A DNA stretch of 64,000 nt from CAG-303 sp034172985 (GTDB lineage Bacteria; Bacillota; Clostridia; Lachnospirales; Lachnospiraceae), in the NCBI GenBank assembly GCA_034172985.1, contig JAXFDY010000099.1, positions 43,744-107,743 on the forward strand, read 5' to 3'. Under the pieces are notes generated by a model. That model saw only the letters and a program-made list of their open reading frames with translations, searched no databases and was not told where the DNA came from. Both the position numbers and the translations under genes were made by a program. Shown one piece after another: positions 46,572 through 56,022 of the stretch. Each line of letters opens with the position of its first letter. The first letter of the stretch is position 1.

Positions 46572-47406
46572 ATCTTCTTTTTAATTTATACAGTACTTCT
46601 TCAAATGCCAGCCCGTCGGTTTTTGGTATTTCCAACCGTTCTGTGGCTGTGATTGCTTCCTTGACAAAATCTCCTGCTTTTCGCACCGAATCTTCAAAGT
46701 TTATTCCATTAACCATATCTGCCGCTATGATGGAAGCATAGACATCTCCAGTTCCTGAGCGAAAATCCCCTGTCTTTTTATGACAGATCATTTTCGGTTT
46801 CAGTTCATGGGAAGCAATTACATTTCCGATATCATATCCCATATCTACACCGGATATCACCACATGCCCCGCGCCGGCAGATACCAGTTGTTCTGCCATG
46901 CAATACAGCTCTTTTTCAGAAAATCTGTCTCTATATTGTGTATCCGTAAGAATACATGCCTCTGTTACATTTGGCGTAATGATATCCGCATGCTCAATCA
47001 GTTTTTTCATTTCCAGACACATCTCTTCCGTATAAGTGGGATATGCTTTTCCATTTTCCCCCATAGCCGGGTCAATCAATACCTTTGTCTCCGGATCTTT
47101 AAAATCATGAATAAACTTTTTAACAATATCAATCTGCTTCTTAGAACCCAGAAATCCTGTCATGATGCCTGAGAAATGCAAATCCAGTTTTTTCCAGTTA
47201 TCGATATATTCCTGCATTTTATCTGTATAGTCGTCAAAGAAAAATTCAGGAAATCCTGTGTGATTGGAAAAAATAGACGTAGGGACAGGACAGCACTGAA
47301 TTCCCAGATAAGAAATAATAGGCTGTGAAACTGCGATGGAGCATCTTCCAAATCCCGATATATCATTGATAGCCGCTATTTTCTTCTGATGATTATGATT
47401 CGCCAT
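46570..47406 (-). CDS. Pyridoxal/pyridoxamine kinase
   Basis: A 278-residue PfkB-like kinase of the PdxK/PdxY group that phosphorylates B6 vitamers to make PLP. It opens with AAINDISGFGRCSI and ends with the conserved anion-hole motif in GDFRSGTGDVYAS, where the catalytic Asp lies. The TPNVTEA segment is typical. It starts 2 bases after the gltX stop, so the two are co-transcribed. Confidence 0.92.
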   Translation of the reverse strand: MANHNHQKKIAAINDISGFGRCSIAVSQPIISYLGIQCCPVPTSIFSNHTGFPEFFFDDYTDKMQEYIDNWKKLDLHFSGIMTGFLGSKKQIDIVKKFIHDFKDPETKVLIDPAMGENGKAYPTYTEEMCLEMKKLIEHADIITPNVTEACILTDTQYRDRFSEKELYCMAEQLVSAGAGHVVISGVDMGYDIGNVIASHELKPKMICHKKTGDFRSGTGDVYASIIAADMVNGINFEDSVRKAGDFVKEAITATERLEIPKTDGLAFEEVLYKLKRR

Positions 47407-47408
47407 TT

Positions 47409-48875
47409 CTATTTATTCACTTCTCTTGACAATAATTCGATTCCTTTGCGGATTCTCTTGAGAGATTCTTCTTTTCCGATTACTTCCATAATCTCAAATG
47501 CACCAGCCGGAGTCATCTGTTTTCCTGATACTGCTGTTCTTAAAGGCCACAAAGCCTGACCATTCTTGATTCCTTTTTCGGCAATATATTCCACGATTCT
47601 GTCATGAAGTGCATCTACAGAATAGTCTTCCATCTCTTCCAGAACCGGAAGCAGATCCTGTAAGACTTCCAGAGAATTTTCAGAATTTGTCTTCATCTTC
47701 TTATGGGTATACATGGCTACATCATATTCCGGAAGCTCCTGGAAGAAATCAACCATTTCTCTGATATCCGGGAAAATTTCAATTCTTGTTTTTACCATAT
47801 CAAGGATTTTCTTCAAATCAAGTTCTTTTGTGATTACTTCTCTGATATATGGCATTGCCATCTCATAGAATGTTTCATGATCCATAGCCTTGATATATTC
47901 ACCATTCATCCATTTTAATTTCACAATGTCAAATACTGCCGGTGATTTACTGATATGATGATAGTCGAATGCTTCTATCAATTCATCCAAAGTAAAGATT
48001 TCCCTGTTATCCTCCGGACTCCAGCCTAAAAGTGCAATGTAATTGACAATGGCCTCAGCCACAAAGCCCTGCTCCAGCAAATCTTCGAAGGAAGAATGTC
48101 CGCTTCTCTTGGAAAGCTTCTTGTGGTTTTCATCTGTAATCAGCGATAAATGAATGTATTTCGGTGATTCCCATCCAAATGCATCATATAATCTCTGATA
48201 CTTCGGAGTCGATGAAATATACTCGTTTCCTCTTACTACATGAGTAATTTTCATCATGTGATCGTCAATAACATTTGCAAAATTATAAGTAGGATATCCA
48301 TCAGATTTGATAAGAATCATATCATCCAATTCTGAATTGTCTACTGTGATTTCTCCATATATTTCATCTACAAATGTAGTAGTGCCCTCTCTTGGCACAT
48401 TTTGTCTGATAACATAAGGAATTCCTGCTGCCAGCTTTTCTTCTACTTCTTCTTTGCTAAGAGTCAGACAATGCTTATCATAAACAACGATTTCTTTTCC
48501 TGCAATCTCCTGTTTTAAAGATTCCAGTCTCTCCTTGTCACAGAAACAGTAGTATGCTTCGCCCTTTTCAACTAACTGCTTTGCATATTCCATATAAATA
48601 CCGGTAGCCATACGTTCGCTCTGAACATAGGGACCAAATCCTTTGTCTTTATCCGGTCCTTCATCATAAGTCAGCCCGGCTTTTGCCAATGTGCGGTTAA
48701 TAATATCAACTGCTCCGTCTACAAACCGTTCCTGATCTGTATCTTCAATTCTTAAAATAAAGTCTCCGCCTTCATGTTTTGCAATCAGAAACTCGTACAA
48801 AGCCGTCCTCAGATTTCCTACATGCATTCTTCCTGTTGGACTTGGCGCAAATCTTGTTCTAATTCTATCACTCAT
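47409..48875 (-). CDS. gltX: Glutamyl-tRNA synthetase
   Basis: A 488-residue class I synthetase. The HIGH-type motif is FAPSPTGRMHVGNLR and the KMSKS-type loop is KKLSKRSGH near residue 240. The product feeds protein synthesis and, through HemA, the tetrapyrrole operon in this window. AGGAGA precedes the ATG. It lies downstream of mecA by 25 bases. Confidence 0.97.
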   Translation of the reverse strand: MSDRIRTRFAPSPTGRMHVGNLRTALYEFLIAKHEGGDFILRIEDTDQERFVDGAVDIINRTLAKAGLTYDEGPDKDKGFGPYVQSERMATGIYMEYAKQLVEKGEAYYCFCDKERLESLKQEIAGKEIVVYDKHCLTLSKEEVEEKLAAGIPYVIRQNVPREGTTTFVDEIYGEITVDNSELDDMILIKSDGYPTYNFANVIDDHMMKITHVVRGNEYISSTPKYQRLYDAFGWESPKYIHLSLITDENHKKLSKRSGHSSFEDLLEQGFVAEAIVNYIALLGWSPEDNREIFTLDELIEAFDYHHISKSPAVFDIVKLKWMNGEYIKAMDHETFYEMAMPYIREVITKELDLKKILDMVKTRIEIFPDIREMVDFFQELPEYDVAMYTHKKMKTNSENSLEVLQDLLPVLEEMEDYSVDALHDRIVEYIAEKGIKNGQALWPLRTAVSGKQMTPAGAFEIMEVIGKEESLKRIRKGIELLSREVNK

Positions 48876-48900
48876 TTTCTTTCTCCTATGTCTTACGTTC

Positions 48901-49569
48901 TTATTTACAAACTTTCTTTAACGTATTAACTGCCCGATCATGAATCACACAGCGGCAATGTTCTTCTATCCACGCCTTCTGAAGTTGTGATGTTCCCACG
49001 AAATCTGCAAATTCCATCGCCGTCGATACTACTGTACGGTATCTTTCTTCTGACATTCTGAGTTTTATCAATGTCATATAATAATGTCCCGTCTTTTCAT
49101 TTTTATACAATCCGCTTTCCAATCCACTTCTCACCGGTGCATTTTCCACAAATCGTAAAATATCTTTCATATTTTCAAACTCAAAAATGGTCACCTGACT
49201 GGCTTTTTCCTTTTTTGTCGATTCCATTAGTTCGCTTATATCGGACGCAGACTCAACCCACTGCTCATCGTCCAGTTCTCCTTTTGCCTGTGCCAGTCCT
49301 GCTTTGATTGCATTGGTCATATCCTTCGGGTCTTCCGAAAATGTAATCATGACCCCATCCGGATATGCAGCCATAATCTGAATGGAAAGCATCGGTCCGC
49401 TAGCCTCAAATCCTACTTCTTCTCTTGCTGTTTCTATGATTGCTTCCAAAAAATTCTGAACTTTTTCCCTGTTATGAATAAAATCTTCTATCGTAATATC
49501 ATTATCTGTCAAATCGGATTCTGACAGCATACAACAAACTGTCTTTTCATCTATTTTGCGAAATTTCAT
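48901..49569 (-). CDS. mecA: MecA-like adaptor protein
   Basis: A 222-residue protein similar to MecA, the adaptor that brings substrates to the ClpC/ClpP protease. It shows an N-terminal recognition domain (FRKIDEKTVCCMLSESDL, with FLEAIIETAREEVGF), an acidic linker (about 95-120) and a C-terminal ClpC-binding domain (ENMKDILRFVE). GGAGG precedes ATG 49569; the longer frame to 49605 overlaps that site. Its target here is unknown. Confidence 0.88.
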   Translation of the reverse strand: MKFRKIDEKTVCCMLSESDLTDNDITIEDFIHNREKVQNFLEAIIETAREEVGFEASGPMLSIQIMAAYPDGVMITFSEDPKDMTNAIKAGLAQAKGELDDEQWVESASDISELMESTKKEKASQVTIFEFENMKDILRFVENAPVRSGLESGLYKNEKTGHYYMTLIKLRMSEERYRTVVSTAMEFADFVGTSQLQKAWIEEHCRCVIHDRAVNTLKKVCK

Positions 49570-49618
49570 ATTGCCACCTCCTTCGCATACTCTTGAGTAT
49601 ATCAAAATACGATTAAAA

Positions 49619-50227
49619 TTACAAGTCTTTCAACAATTGTTCCAATGCAGCTTTTCCCTGCTCATAATTTTTAAATATGATTCCATGTATTCCAAACGCT
49701 TCCGCTGCTGCAACGTTATCCTTCCTGTCATCGAGGAACACTGTTTCTTCCGGCTTCAACTGGTAAGTTTCCAGCAAATACTGATATATACCGGGCTCAG
49801 GTTTTATCATCTTTACATCTGACGAAATCACGATTCCGTCTGCCTCCCCAAAATAAGAAAAATGTTCCCTTGCATATTTATATGGCGTTGCTCCGTAATT
49901 TGATAATATATATATGTGATATCCTCTCTCTTTCAGACTATGCAGCCATTCTCTGGAATATGGATATTCCGTAATAATAGCTCCCACACCTTCCATATAT
50001 CTGCGGAGTCCCTCCTGTATCTCCGGTGCTTCCCTTGAAGCAAAACGGATAAACTCTTCGTCACTGAGAACACCTCTGTCATGTTCATTCCAGACATTGA
50101 TATTGGCTAACGCTTTTTCTTTCATAGTTTCCTTTATTTTTTCATCAATATCCAGAGCATTCAGGTATGCCTGCCAATCAAACTCTACTAAAACCATTCC
50201 CATGTCAAATACAATATTTTTTATCAT
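49619..50227 (-). CDS. HAD-family hydrolase (subfamily IA, YihX-like)
   Basis: A 202-residue phosphatase-like protein. Motif I is FDMGMVLVEFD, in which the second Asp of the usual DxD is Gly, as in YihX-type HAD members. Motif II is in IYILSNYG and motif IV in TVFLDDRKDN; a helical cap lies between. It likely removes phosphate from a small metabolite. It starts at ATG 50227, divergent from the sigK-like gene. Confidence 0.88.
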   Translation of the reverse strand: MIKNIVFDMGMVLVEFDWQAYLNALDIDEKIKETMKEKALANINVWNEHDRGVLSDEEFIRFASREAPEIQEGLRRYMEGVGAIITEYPYSREWLHSLKERGYHIYILSNYGATPYKYAREHFSYFGEADGIVISSDVKMIKPEPGIYQYLLETYQLKPEETVFLDDRKDNVAAAEAFGIHGIIFKNYEQGKAALEQLLKDL

Positions 50228-50329
50228 CGCAAAATTTCTGACTCCTTTTTTCTTTCACTTTATTTAGGAAAAGCACTTTCTTCCTGTTTCATTCATATAA
50301 TATAATAAACTCTCGTTCAGGGGCGTCAT

Positions 50330-50959
50330 TTGGAAACTTTCAGAGAACCACTTACCAGAGAGGAAGAGGCTCTTCTTCTTAAACGCCTCCCGGCCGGAGA
50401 CATGGATGCCAGAAATAAACTGGTAGAGCACAATCTGCGTCTCGTTGCCCATATTGCAAAAAAATACAATCAGGGAGACCGGGATAACGATGATCTGATT
50501 TCCATCGGTACAATCGGGCTGATTAAAGCCATTAATACATTCCAGCCAAAATCCGGCAACCGGCTGGTGACTTACGCCAGCAAATGCATTGAAAATGAAA
50601 TTCTGATGCATTTACGAAGCGAAAAAAAGAAATCCCGTGAAGTGAGCATCTATGAATCCATCGGTACAGATAAAGATGGGAATTCCATTCATCTCATGGA
50701 TGTCATAGAAGCAGATTCCTACGATTTTGCCAGTGCCTTTGATCGAAACAGTGAATTAAACTGGCTCTATCACAACATTGATAAAATTCTCACTCCTCAG
50801 GAATTCGATTTAATCAAAAAAAGATATGGTCTTTTGGGTGAAAAAGAAATGACCCAGAGAGAACTGGCTGCCAATCTTGGTATTTCCCGAAGCTATGTAA
50901 GCCGCATAGAAAAAAAATGTCTGCTAAAACTCAGAGATGCATACCGAAGGTTACTGTAA
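50330..50959 (+). CDS. sigK: Sporulation sigma factor, SigK-like
   Basis: A 209-residue sigma-70 factor. Region 2 reads EHNLRLVAHIAKKY and LISIGTIGLIKAINTF with YASKCIENEILMHLR; region 4 ends TQRELAANLGISRSYVSRIEKK. These match SigK, the late mother-cell factor, better than SigE. The start is TTG 50330 behind AGGGGCG; an in-frame stop 22 bases upstream excludes the pro-sequence found in Bacillus, as also reported for Clostridioides difficile. It is intact, not split by a skin element. It is divergent from the HAD gene. Confidence 0.8.
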   Translation: METFREPLTREEEALLLKRLPAGDMDARNKLVEHNLRLVAHIAKKYNQGDRDNDDLISIGTIGLIKAINTFQPKSGNRLVTYASKCIENEILMHLRSEKKKSREVSIYESIGTDKDGNSIHLMDVIEADSYDFASAFDRNSELNWLYHNIDKILTPQEFDLIKKRYGLLGEKEMTQRELAANLGISRSYVSRIEKKCLLKLRDAYRRLL

Positions 50960-50980
50960 ACATACAGTAACCTTCTCTCT
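50946..50980. terminator. Hairpin between the sigK-like gene and the U32 gene
   Basis: A 13-bp perfect stem (50946-50958 with 50963-50975) with a 4-base loop covers the sigK-like stop. Only a weak TCTCTTATT tract follows on the plus strand. Confidence 0.6.
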
Positions 50981-52212
50981 TATTCCTCTGTTTCCCGCCT
51001 TCTCAAAATATCATACTGTTCCAACGGAATACCCAGATCAATATATAACACCTGTTTTGGGTGCGGAGCACTCTCCTGCTCTCTTCCATCCTCATCCCGG
51101 ATAGATTTTACAACGGCACTTATATTTTCACCATTTGGCTTCATTACTTCAATTTCTTCTCCTACTGAGAATTTGTTTCTCTGCTCAATACGGTATGTTC
51201 CGTCTTTTTCTTCTCCAACAATACCAAGATAAGTATATTCTTTAATGTAGGTATTGCTGTCATAAATCTGGGTCGTCTCATTTGGCTTTCCAAAGAAAAA
51301 TCCTGTTGTATACTGCCGATAGGTACACTTTGCAATTTCCGATTTGTAATATGGAATTCTCGACTTATAATATTCCGGATCCTTGCTGTAATCGTCGATG
51401 GCACAACGATATGTCCTTGCCACGGAAGCCACATAAAGCGCCGTTTTCATTCTTCCCTCAATTTTGAAACTATCAATACCTGATTCCATCAGTTCCGGAA
51501 TATGCTCAATCATACATAAATCTTTCGAATTAAAAATATAGGTACCTCTCTCATTTTCATAGACCGGCATATACTCTCCCGGTCTTGATTCCTCCATAAC
51601 TGCATATTTCCATCTGCATGGATGAGTGCATGCCCCACGGTTTGCATCCCTTCCCGCCATAAAACTGCTGAGAAGACATCTTCCCGAATAGGAAATACAC
51701 ATGGCACCATGAATAAATGTTTCTATCTCCAAATCATCCGGTATATTCTTCCTGATTTCCCTGATTTCTTCCAGAGAAAGTTCCCTTGCCGTCACTACAC
51801 GTTTCGCCCCAAGCTTATGCCAAAATTGAAAGGTTCCATAATTTGTATTATTTGCCTGGGTACTGATATGGATTTCAATCTCAGGAACAACTTCCCTTGC
51901 AATCGTAAATACTGCCGGGTCTGATATAATCAATGCATCCGGACCTATTTTTTTCAACTCTGTAAAATATTCACGCACACCTGCCAAATCACTGTTATGT
52001 GCCAGTATATTTGCAGTCACATACACCCTCACACCCCGGTCATGTGCAAACTGAATTCCTTCTTTCATATCTTCCATAGAAAAATTTTTCGCTTTTGCCC
52101 TGAGTCCAAATGCCTCTCCACAGATATATACTGCATCCGCTCCAAAAATAACAGCAGTTTTCAACACTTCCAGACTGCTGGCCGGAATCAATAACTCTGG
52201 TTTTTGATACAT
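50980..52212 (-). CDS. Peptidase U32 family protein (tRNA hydroxylation type)
   Basis: A 410-residue protein of the U32 family. It begins with PELLIPASSLEVLKTAV and has the conserved FIHGAMCISYSGRC segment, the Cys-rich NRGACTHPCRW and FNSKDLCMIEHIPEL. Members such as TrhP act in tRNA wobble-uridine (ho5U) formation rather than as peptidases. Position next to the TrmR-like methyltransferase, as in Bacillus yrrM-yrrN, supports that role. Confidence 0.88.
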   Translation of the reverse strand: MYQKPELLIPASSLEVLKTAVIFGADAVYICGEAFGLRAKAKNFSMEDMKEGIQFAHDRGVRVYVTANILAHNSDLAGVREYFTELKKIGPDALIISDPAVFTIAREVVPEIEIHISTQANNTNYGTFQFWHKLGAKRVVTARELSLEEIREIRKNIPDDLEIETFIHGAMCISYSGRCLLSSFMAGRDANRGACTHPCRWKYAVMEESRPGEYMPVYENERGTYIFNSKDLCMIEHIPELMESGIDSFKIEGRMKTALYVASVARTYRCAIDDYSKDPEYYKSRIPYYKSEIAKCTYRQYTTGFFFGKPNETTQIYDSNTYIKEYTYLGIVGEEKDGTYRIEQRNKFSVGEEIEVMKPNGENISAVVKSIRDEDGREQESAPHPKQVLYIDLGIPLEQYDILRRRETEE

Positions 52213-52221
52213 GATTTCACC

Positions 52222-52866
52222 TTACCTCTTTACACTTACTGTCAATCCATCTCCCATAGGAACAATGGTTGTCTCCAGATCATCCCTGTTTTTTACCTCA
52301 TACATATATTCGCGCATTCGTGAATGGATGGTTCTGTCTCTTCTCGTCACTGCAAAACGGGATTCTATCAGATCTCCCTCCTGAAGCACATTGTCGGACA
52401 CAAGTACTGCTCCCGGTTTCATCAGACGTACCACCTCCGGAAGGAAATAGATATATTGTGCCTTTGCAGCATCCATAAATACAAAATCAAATGATTCTTG
52501 CGGCATTTTCTTCATTTCGTCCAATGCATCGCCGAAAATCAACTGAATCTGCGATTCTTTTCCCGCCTTTTTTATATTATCCTGTGCAATCGGAATGCGT
52601 TTATCATAATTTTCTATTGTCGTTATTTTCCCTGTACTTTTCAGACACTCACTCATTAAAATAGCCGAGTATCCGATAGCAGTTCCCAGCTCCAGTACTC
52701 TCTCAGGCTGTCTGATTGCAATCAACACCTTCAAAAAGCTCTCAACTTCCTTTCGGATAATCGGCACTCTGTTTAATTTTGCATAGGCCTCCATCTCATC
52801 CAGCAAAGGGCCATTGCTTTTTTCTAACGAATGAATGTAAGATACTATTCTTTCATTCACTATCAT
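52222..52866 (-). CDS. trmR: O-methyltransferase, TrmR-like (tRNA 5-hydroxyuridine)
   Basis: A 214-residue class I SAM methyltransferase of the COMT-like family. It has the SAM loop VLELGTAIGYSAI, FVFMDAAKAQY with metal-binding acidic residues, and SDNVLQEG. By synteny with Bacillus yrrM it should methylate 5-hydroxyuridine in tRNA. Its start overlaps the preceding gene's stop by four bases (ATGA). Confidence 0.85.
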   Translation of the reverse strand: MIVNERIVSYIHSLEKSNGPLLDEMEAYAKLNRVPIIRKEVESFLKVLIAIRQPERVLELGTAIGYSAILMSECLKSTGKITTIENYDKRIPIAQDNIKKAGKESQIQLIFGDALDEMKKMPQESFDFVFMDAAKAQYIYFLPEVVRLMKPGAVLVSDNVLQEGDLIESRFAVTRRDRTIHSRMREYMYEVKNRDDLETTIVPMGDGLTVSVKR

Positions 52867-53234
52867 TCTTCTTTTTCCTTCCGGCTTAATATTTCTATAA
52901 TATCCTCCGGTCCATCCTCCGTGTTCAATACGAATTCGCCTGCATGGAATTCAGCCTCAAATAGTTTTGCCTGAATCACAAAAACATATTTATTCTCTAT
53001 CAGTTCATCTTCCAGAAGCAGATCCGCCACTGTCATATCACTGGCTCCCTCAGGTATCGTTACTGTTACTTCCTTTCCCTGACCTTCTTTTGCCATGGCT
53101 TCATTACTGAAAATCATGTGTCCAAAAGAAAAGGCCTTGCTGCAGATAAAGATAAATACTGCCAGACAAACAATCCAAAATACTATTTTTGCTGATAATC
53201 CAAGCACCAGCTTGGAGGTCTTTTTTAAATTCAT
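52863..53234 (-). CDS. MltG-like N-terminal fragment (no catalytic domain)
   Basis: A 123-residue protein with one membrane segment (about 15-37) and a small outer domain, VTVTIPEGASDMTVADLL and FHAGEFVLNT, which matches the LysM-like subdomain at the front of MltG/YrrL lytic transglycosylases. The catalytic YceG domain is absent, and the gene ends cleanly and overlaps trmR. It occupies the yrrL position in the cluster, so it is probably a reduced form, perhaps a membrane regulator. Confidence 0.8.
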   Translation of the reverse strand: MNLKKTSKLVLGLSAKIVFWIVCLAVFIFICSKAFSFGHMIFSNEAMAKEGQGKEVTVTIPEGASDMTVADLLLEDELIENKYVFVIQAKLFEAEFHAGEFVLNTEDGPEDIIEILSRKEKEE

Positions 53235-53246
53235 TTTTCTCTCCTG

Positions 53247-53600
53247 TTACAAGAATCTCAAATCCAGATCAATATCCTTCATCAAAATATGATTCATGGT
53301 ATTCAGCTTACGGCACAATAATAACTCGGCATTCATAAAAGCGGATACTTTTATATTTTTCAAAAGATCACCATATTCCATTAAAAGCTGATTTACAAGT
53401 TCTTCATTTGCAGACTGTCCGGTTATCTGGAGTTGAAAATTTTTTTCCCTGAATTCATTTGTCTTCTCATATAATTCCGGAATATCCTCTAACTCTTTCT
53501 TATACTGCAGATATTTTTTATAATCTTCACTATTTAAAATCACTTCCCGCAGTTCTGCTGCTTTTTTTAAAATCTCATCATCTAACAGTTCCTCTTCCAT
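53247..53600 (-). CDS. YlbF/YmcA family regulator
   Basis: A 117-residue all-helical protein of the YlbF/Com_YlbF family: AAELREVILNSEDYKKYLQ near the start and QLLMEYGDLLKN toward the end. In Bacillus such proteins form a complex that tunes RNase Y processing. Here it directly follows RNase J (23 bases), which suits a role in RNA turnover, though this is inference. Confidence 0.85.
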   Translation of the reverse strand: MEEELLDDEILKKAAELREVILNSEDYKKYLQYKKELEDIPELYEKTNEFREKNFQLQITGQSANEELVNQLLMEYGDLLKNIKVSAFMNAELLLCRKLNTMNHILMKDIDLDLRFL

Positions 53601-53623
53601 AGCCGTTTCCTCACCTCTCAGGT

Positions 53624-55300
53624 TTATTCTACTTCCATGATAATCGGAAGAATCATCGGATTTCTCTTAATCTTTTTCCACAGATAGTCGCTCAGGGTTT
53701 CCTTCACTACCATCTTGATTTTTCCCCAGTCAGAAATATTTTTATCCACACATTCCAGGACTGCGTCATTGACTACTTTTCTGGCATCCTCCAAAAGATT
53801 TTCCGCTTCTCTGACATAGACAAAACCCCTGGATACGATATCCGGACCTGCCAGTAGCTGATTGCTATATTTCTCAAATGTCATTACCACGATAATAATA
53901 CCATTTTCCGCAAGATTCTGTCTGTCACGCAGAACAATATTTCCCACATCACCTACTCCGAGACCATCCACAAGGATTCCGCCAGCTTGAACATGTTCAC
54001 CTACATAACCCTCTTTTTCAGAAAGATTCAGCACATCTCCGGATGATAAAATGAAAATATTTTCTTTTGGAATTCCAAGGCTTTCTGCCAGTTCTGCTGC
54101 ACCCTTTAAGTGTCTGTATTCGCCATGAACCGGGATACAGTACTTTGGCTTCACCAGAGAGTAAATCAATTTTAACTCTTCCTGACAGGCATGTCCCGAT
54201 ACATGTGTATCCTGGAAAATAACATTGGCCCCTTTCATGGACAGTTCATTGATAACCTTTGAGACAGCCTTTTCATTTCCCGGAATCGGGGATGAACTGA
54301 AGATAACCGTATCGTTCGGCTTAATCGTTACTTTCTTATGAATAGATGCTGCCATACGGGATAATGCTGCCATAGATTCTCCCTGACTTCCTGTAGTAAT
54401 CAATACGATTTTATCGTCTGTATAATTTTTCATCTCTTCAATATCAATAATCGTGTTATCCGGCACCTTAAGGTATTCCAATTCTCTTGCCGTATTGATA
54501 ATATTAATCATACTGCGACCTTCCACAATGACTTTCCGTCCATACTTACATGCAGAATTGATAATCTGCTGTACACGGTCTACATTGGAAGCAAATGTTG
54601 CCACAATAATTCTATGATCTTTGTTCTCTGCAAATAAATGATCAATGGTTTTTCCGACCGTTCTCTCTGAGCTGGTAAATCCCGGTCTCAAAACATTGGT
54701 ACTATCTGACATCAGTGCCAGTACACCCTTTTTTCCCAGCTCACCAAATCTGGTAAGATCCATGGCATCGCCAAAAACCGGTGTATAGTCAATCTTAAAG
54801 TCTCCCGTATGCACAATGATACCTGCCGGTGTGAAAATAGCCAGACCTGCTGCATCTGCAATACTATGATTTACTTTCAGGAATTCTACACGAAAACATC
54901 CCAGATTAATAGACTGGCCATGCTTCACGATTTTCTTTTTAACGGCCTTTTCCATACCGTGTTCTTTTAATTTATTATCAATGATTCCCATTGTAAGCTT
55001 TGTGGCATAAATCGGTGCATTGACCTCCTTTAAAATATAAGGAATGGCTCCGATGTGATCCTCATGTCCGTGGGTAATCACATATCCTTTGACCTTGTCC
55101 GCATTTTCTTTCAGATAGGTAATATCCGGAATAACCAGATCAATACCAAGCATATCATCATCAGGAAATGATAAACCACAATCTACTACAATGATATTAT
55201 CCTCATATTCAAAAAGTGTCATATTCATTCCGATCTGTTCAAGTCCGCCCAATGGAATGATTTTTATCTTCGTGTTTTCTTTTTCACTAACTGCTTTCAC
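53624..55300 (-). CDS. Ribonuclease J
   Basis: A 558-residue metallo-beta-lactamase RNase with endo- and 5'-exonuclease activity in mRNA decay. The zinc site is HGHEDHIGA, with VNHSIADA, HTGDFKIDY, the beta-CASP region around SDSTNVLRPGFT and HVSGHACQEEL, and the late PVHGEYRHL. The start is GTG 55300 behind GGAGG. It lies in the conserved ireB-ruvX-DUF1292 cluster. Confidence 0.95.
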   Translation of the reverse strand: MKAVSEKENTKIKIIPLGGLEQIGMNMTLFEYEDNIIVVDCGLSFPDDDMLGIDLVIPDITYLKENADKVKGYVITHGHEDHIGAIPYILKEVNAPIYATKLTMGIIDNKLKEHGMEKAVKKKIVKHGQSINLGCFRVEFLKVNHSIADAAGLAIFTPAGIIVHTGDFKIDYTPVFGDAMDLTRFGELGKKGVLALMSDSTNVLRPGFTSSERTVGKTIDHLFAENKDHRIIVATFASNVDRVQQIINSACKYGRKVIVEGRSMINIINTARELEYLKVPDNTIIDIEEMKNYTDDKIVLITTGSQGESMAALSRMAASIHKKVTIKPNDTVIFSSSPIPGNEKAVSKVINELSMKGANVIFQDTHVSGHACQEELKLIYSLVKPKYCIPVHGEYRHLKGAAELAESLGIPKENIFILSSGDVLNLSEKEGYVGEHVQAGGILVDGLGVGDVGNIVLRDRQNLAENGIIIVVMTFEKYSNQLLAGPDIVSRGFVYVREAENLLEDARKVVNDAVLECVDKNISDWGKIKMVVKETLSDYLWKKIKRNPMILPIIMEVE

Positions 55301-55317
55301 GTTTCTACCTCCGAATT

Positions 55318-55575
55318 TTAATCTAAATCCCCTACAAGCTCATCAAAAATTTTTGCCACGCTTTCAAATTCATCATCATCTTCTACAAATTCATACAAAG
55401 CCTCTTCCTCCTCCGGCTTTGATAAATCTTTTACAATAAATGCATTTACTTCATCATCTTCCTCTTCTGAGTCTGTCACAAGAAGGTAATCCGTATTATT
55501 TACTCTTGTCTGTTCAATCACAGAAAACTCGATTTCTGCCCCTTCTTCATCTACCATTCTGATTTTTCCAAACAT
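55318..55575 (-). CDS. DUF1292 domain protein (YrzB-like)
   Basis: An 85-residue acidic protein: FSVIEQTRVNNTDYLLVTD followed by AFIVKDLS. It is the YrzB-position member of the cluster, 14 bases after ruvX, and a paralogue of the gene at 38392-38694. Function unknown. Confidence 0.88.
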   Translation of the reverse strand: MFGKIRMVDEEGAEIEFSVIEQTRVNNTDYLLVTDSEEEDDEVNAFIVKDLSKPEEEEALYEFVEDDDEFESVAKIFDELVGDLD

Positions 55576-55589
55576 ATTTCGTCCTCATT

Positions 55590-56012
55590 TCATAAACTGA
55601 TGCTGTCAAGATAGCCTTGCAATATAATTGTAGCCGCTATACTGTCTACATACTTGTCCCTATCCTCTCTGCGTACTCCGGCTTCCATCATGGCCTTATG
55701 CGCACTTACCGTGGATAGTCTTTCATCCCACATAATAACTTCAAGTCCTGTGCGTCTCTCTAAATTTTCTTTAAATTCCAGCGTTTTCTCTGCTCTGTCA
55801 CCTAAAGTGTTGTTCATGTTTTTCGGAAGTCCTAATACAATCTTCCCTACATTATATTCAGCAATCAATTCATCAATTCGTATCAGCGTTTTTCTTATCT
55901 TTTTTTCAGAATCACGCCGTACAATCTCCACACCCTGTGCGATAATATGAAGTTCATCTGACACTGCTACACCTACAGTTTTCGAACCATAGTCAAGTCC
56001 CATTATCCTCAT
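55590..56012 (-). CDS. ruvX: Holliday junction resolvase-like protein RuvX (YqgF)
   Basis: A 140-residue RNase H-fold protein with the first catalytic Asp in MGLDYGSKTVGVAVSD, IVLGLPKNMNNTLG, and WDERLSTVSAH. It is thought to process Holliday junctions or 16S rRNA precursor. It lies 10 bases after ireB, as in Bacillus yrzL-yrrK. Confidence 0.93.
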   Translation of the reverse strand: MRIMGLDYGSKTVGVAVSDELHIIAQGVEIVRRDSEKKIRKTLIRIDELIAEYNVGKIVLGLPKNMNNTLGDRAEKTLEFKENLERRTGLEVIMWDERLSTVSAHKAMMEAGVRREDRDKYVDSIAATIILQGYLDSISL

Positions 56013-56022
56013 GGCTTACCTC

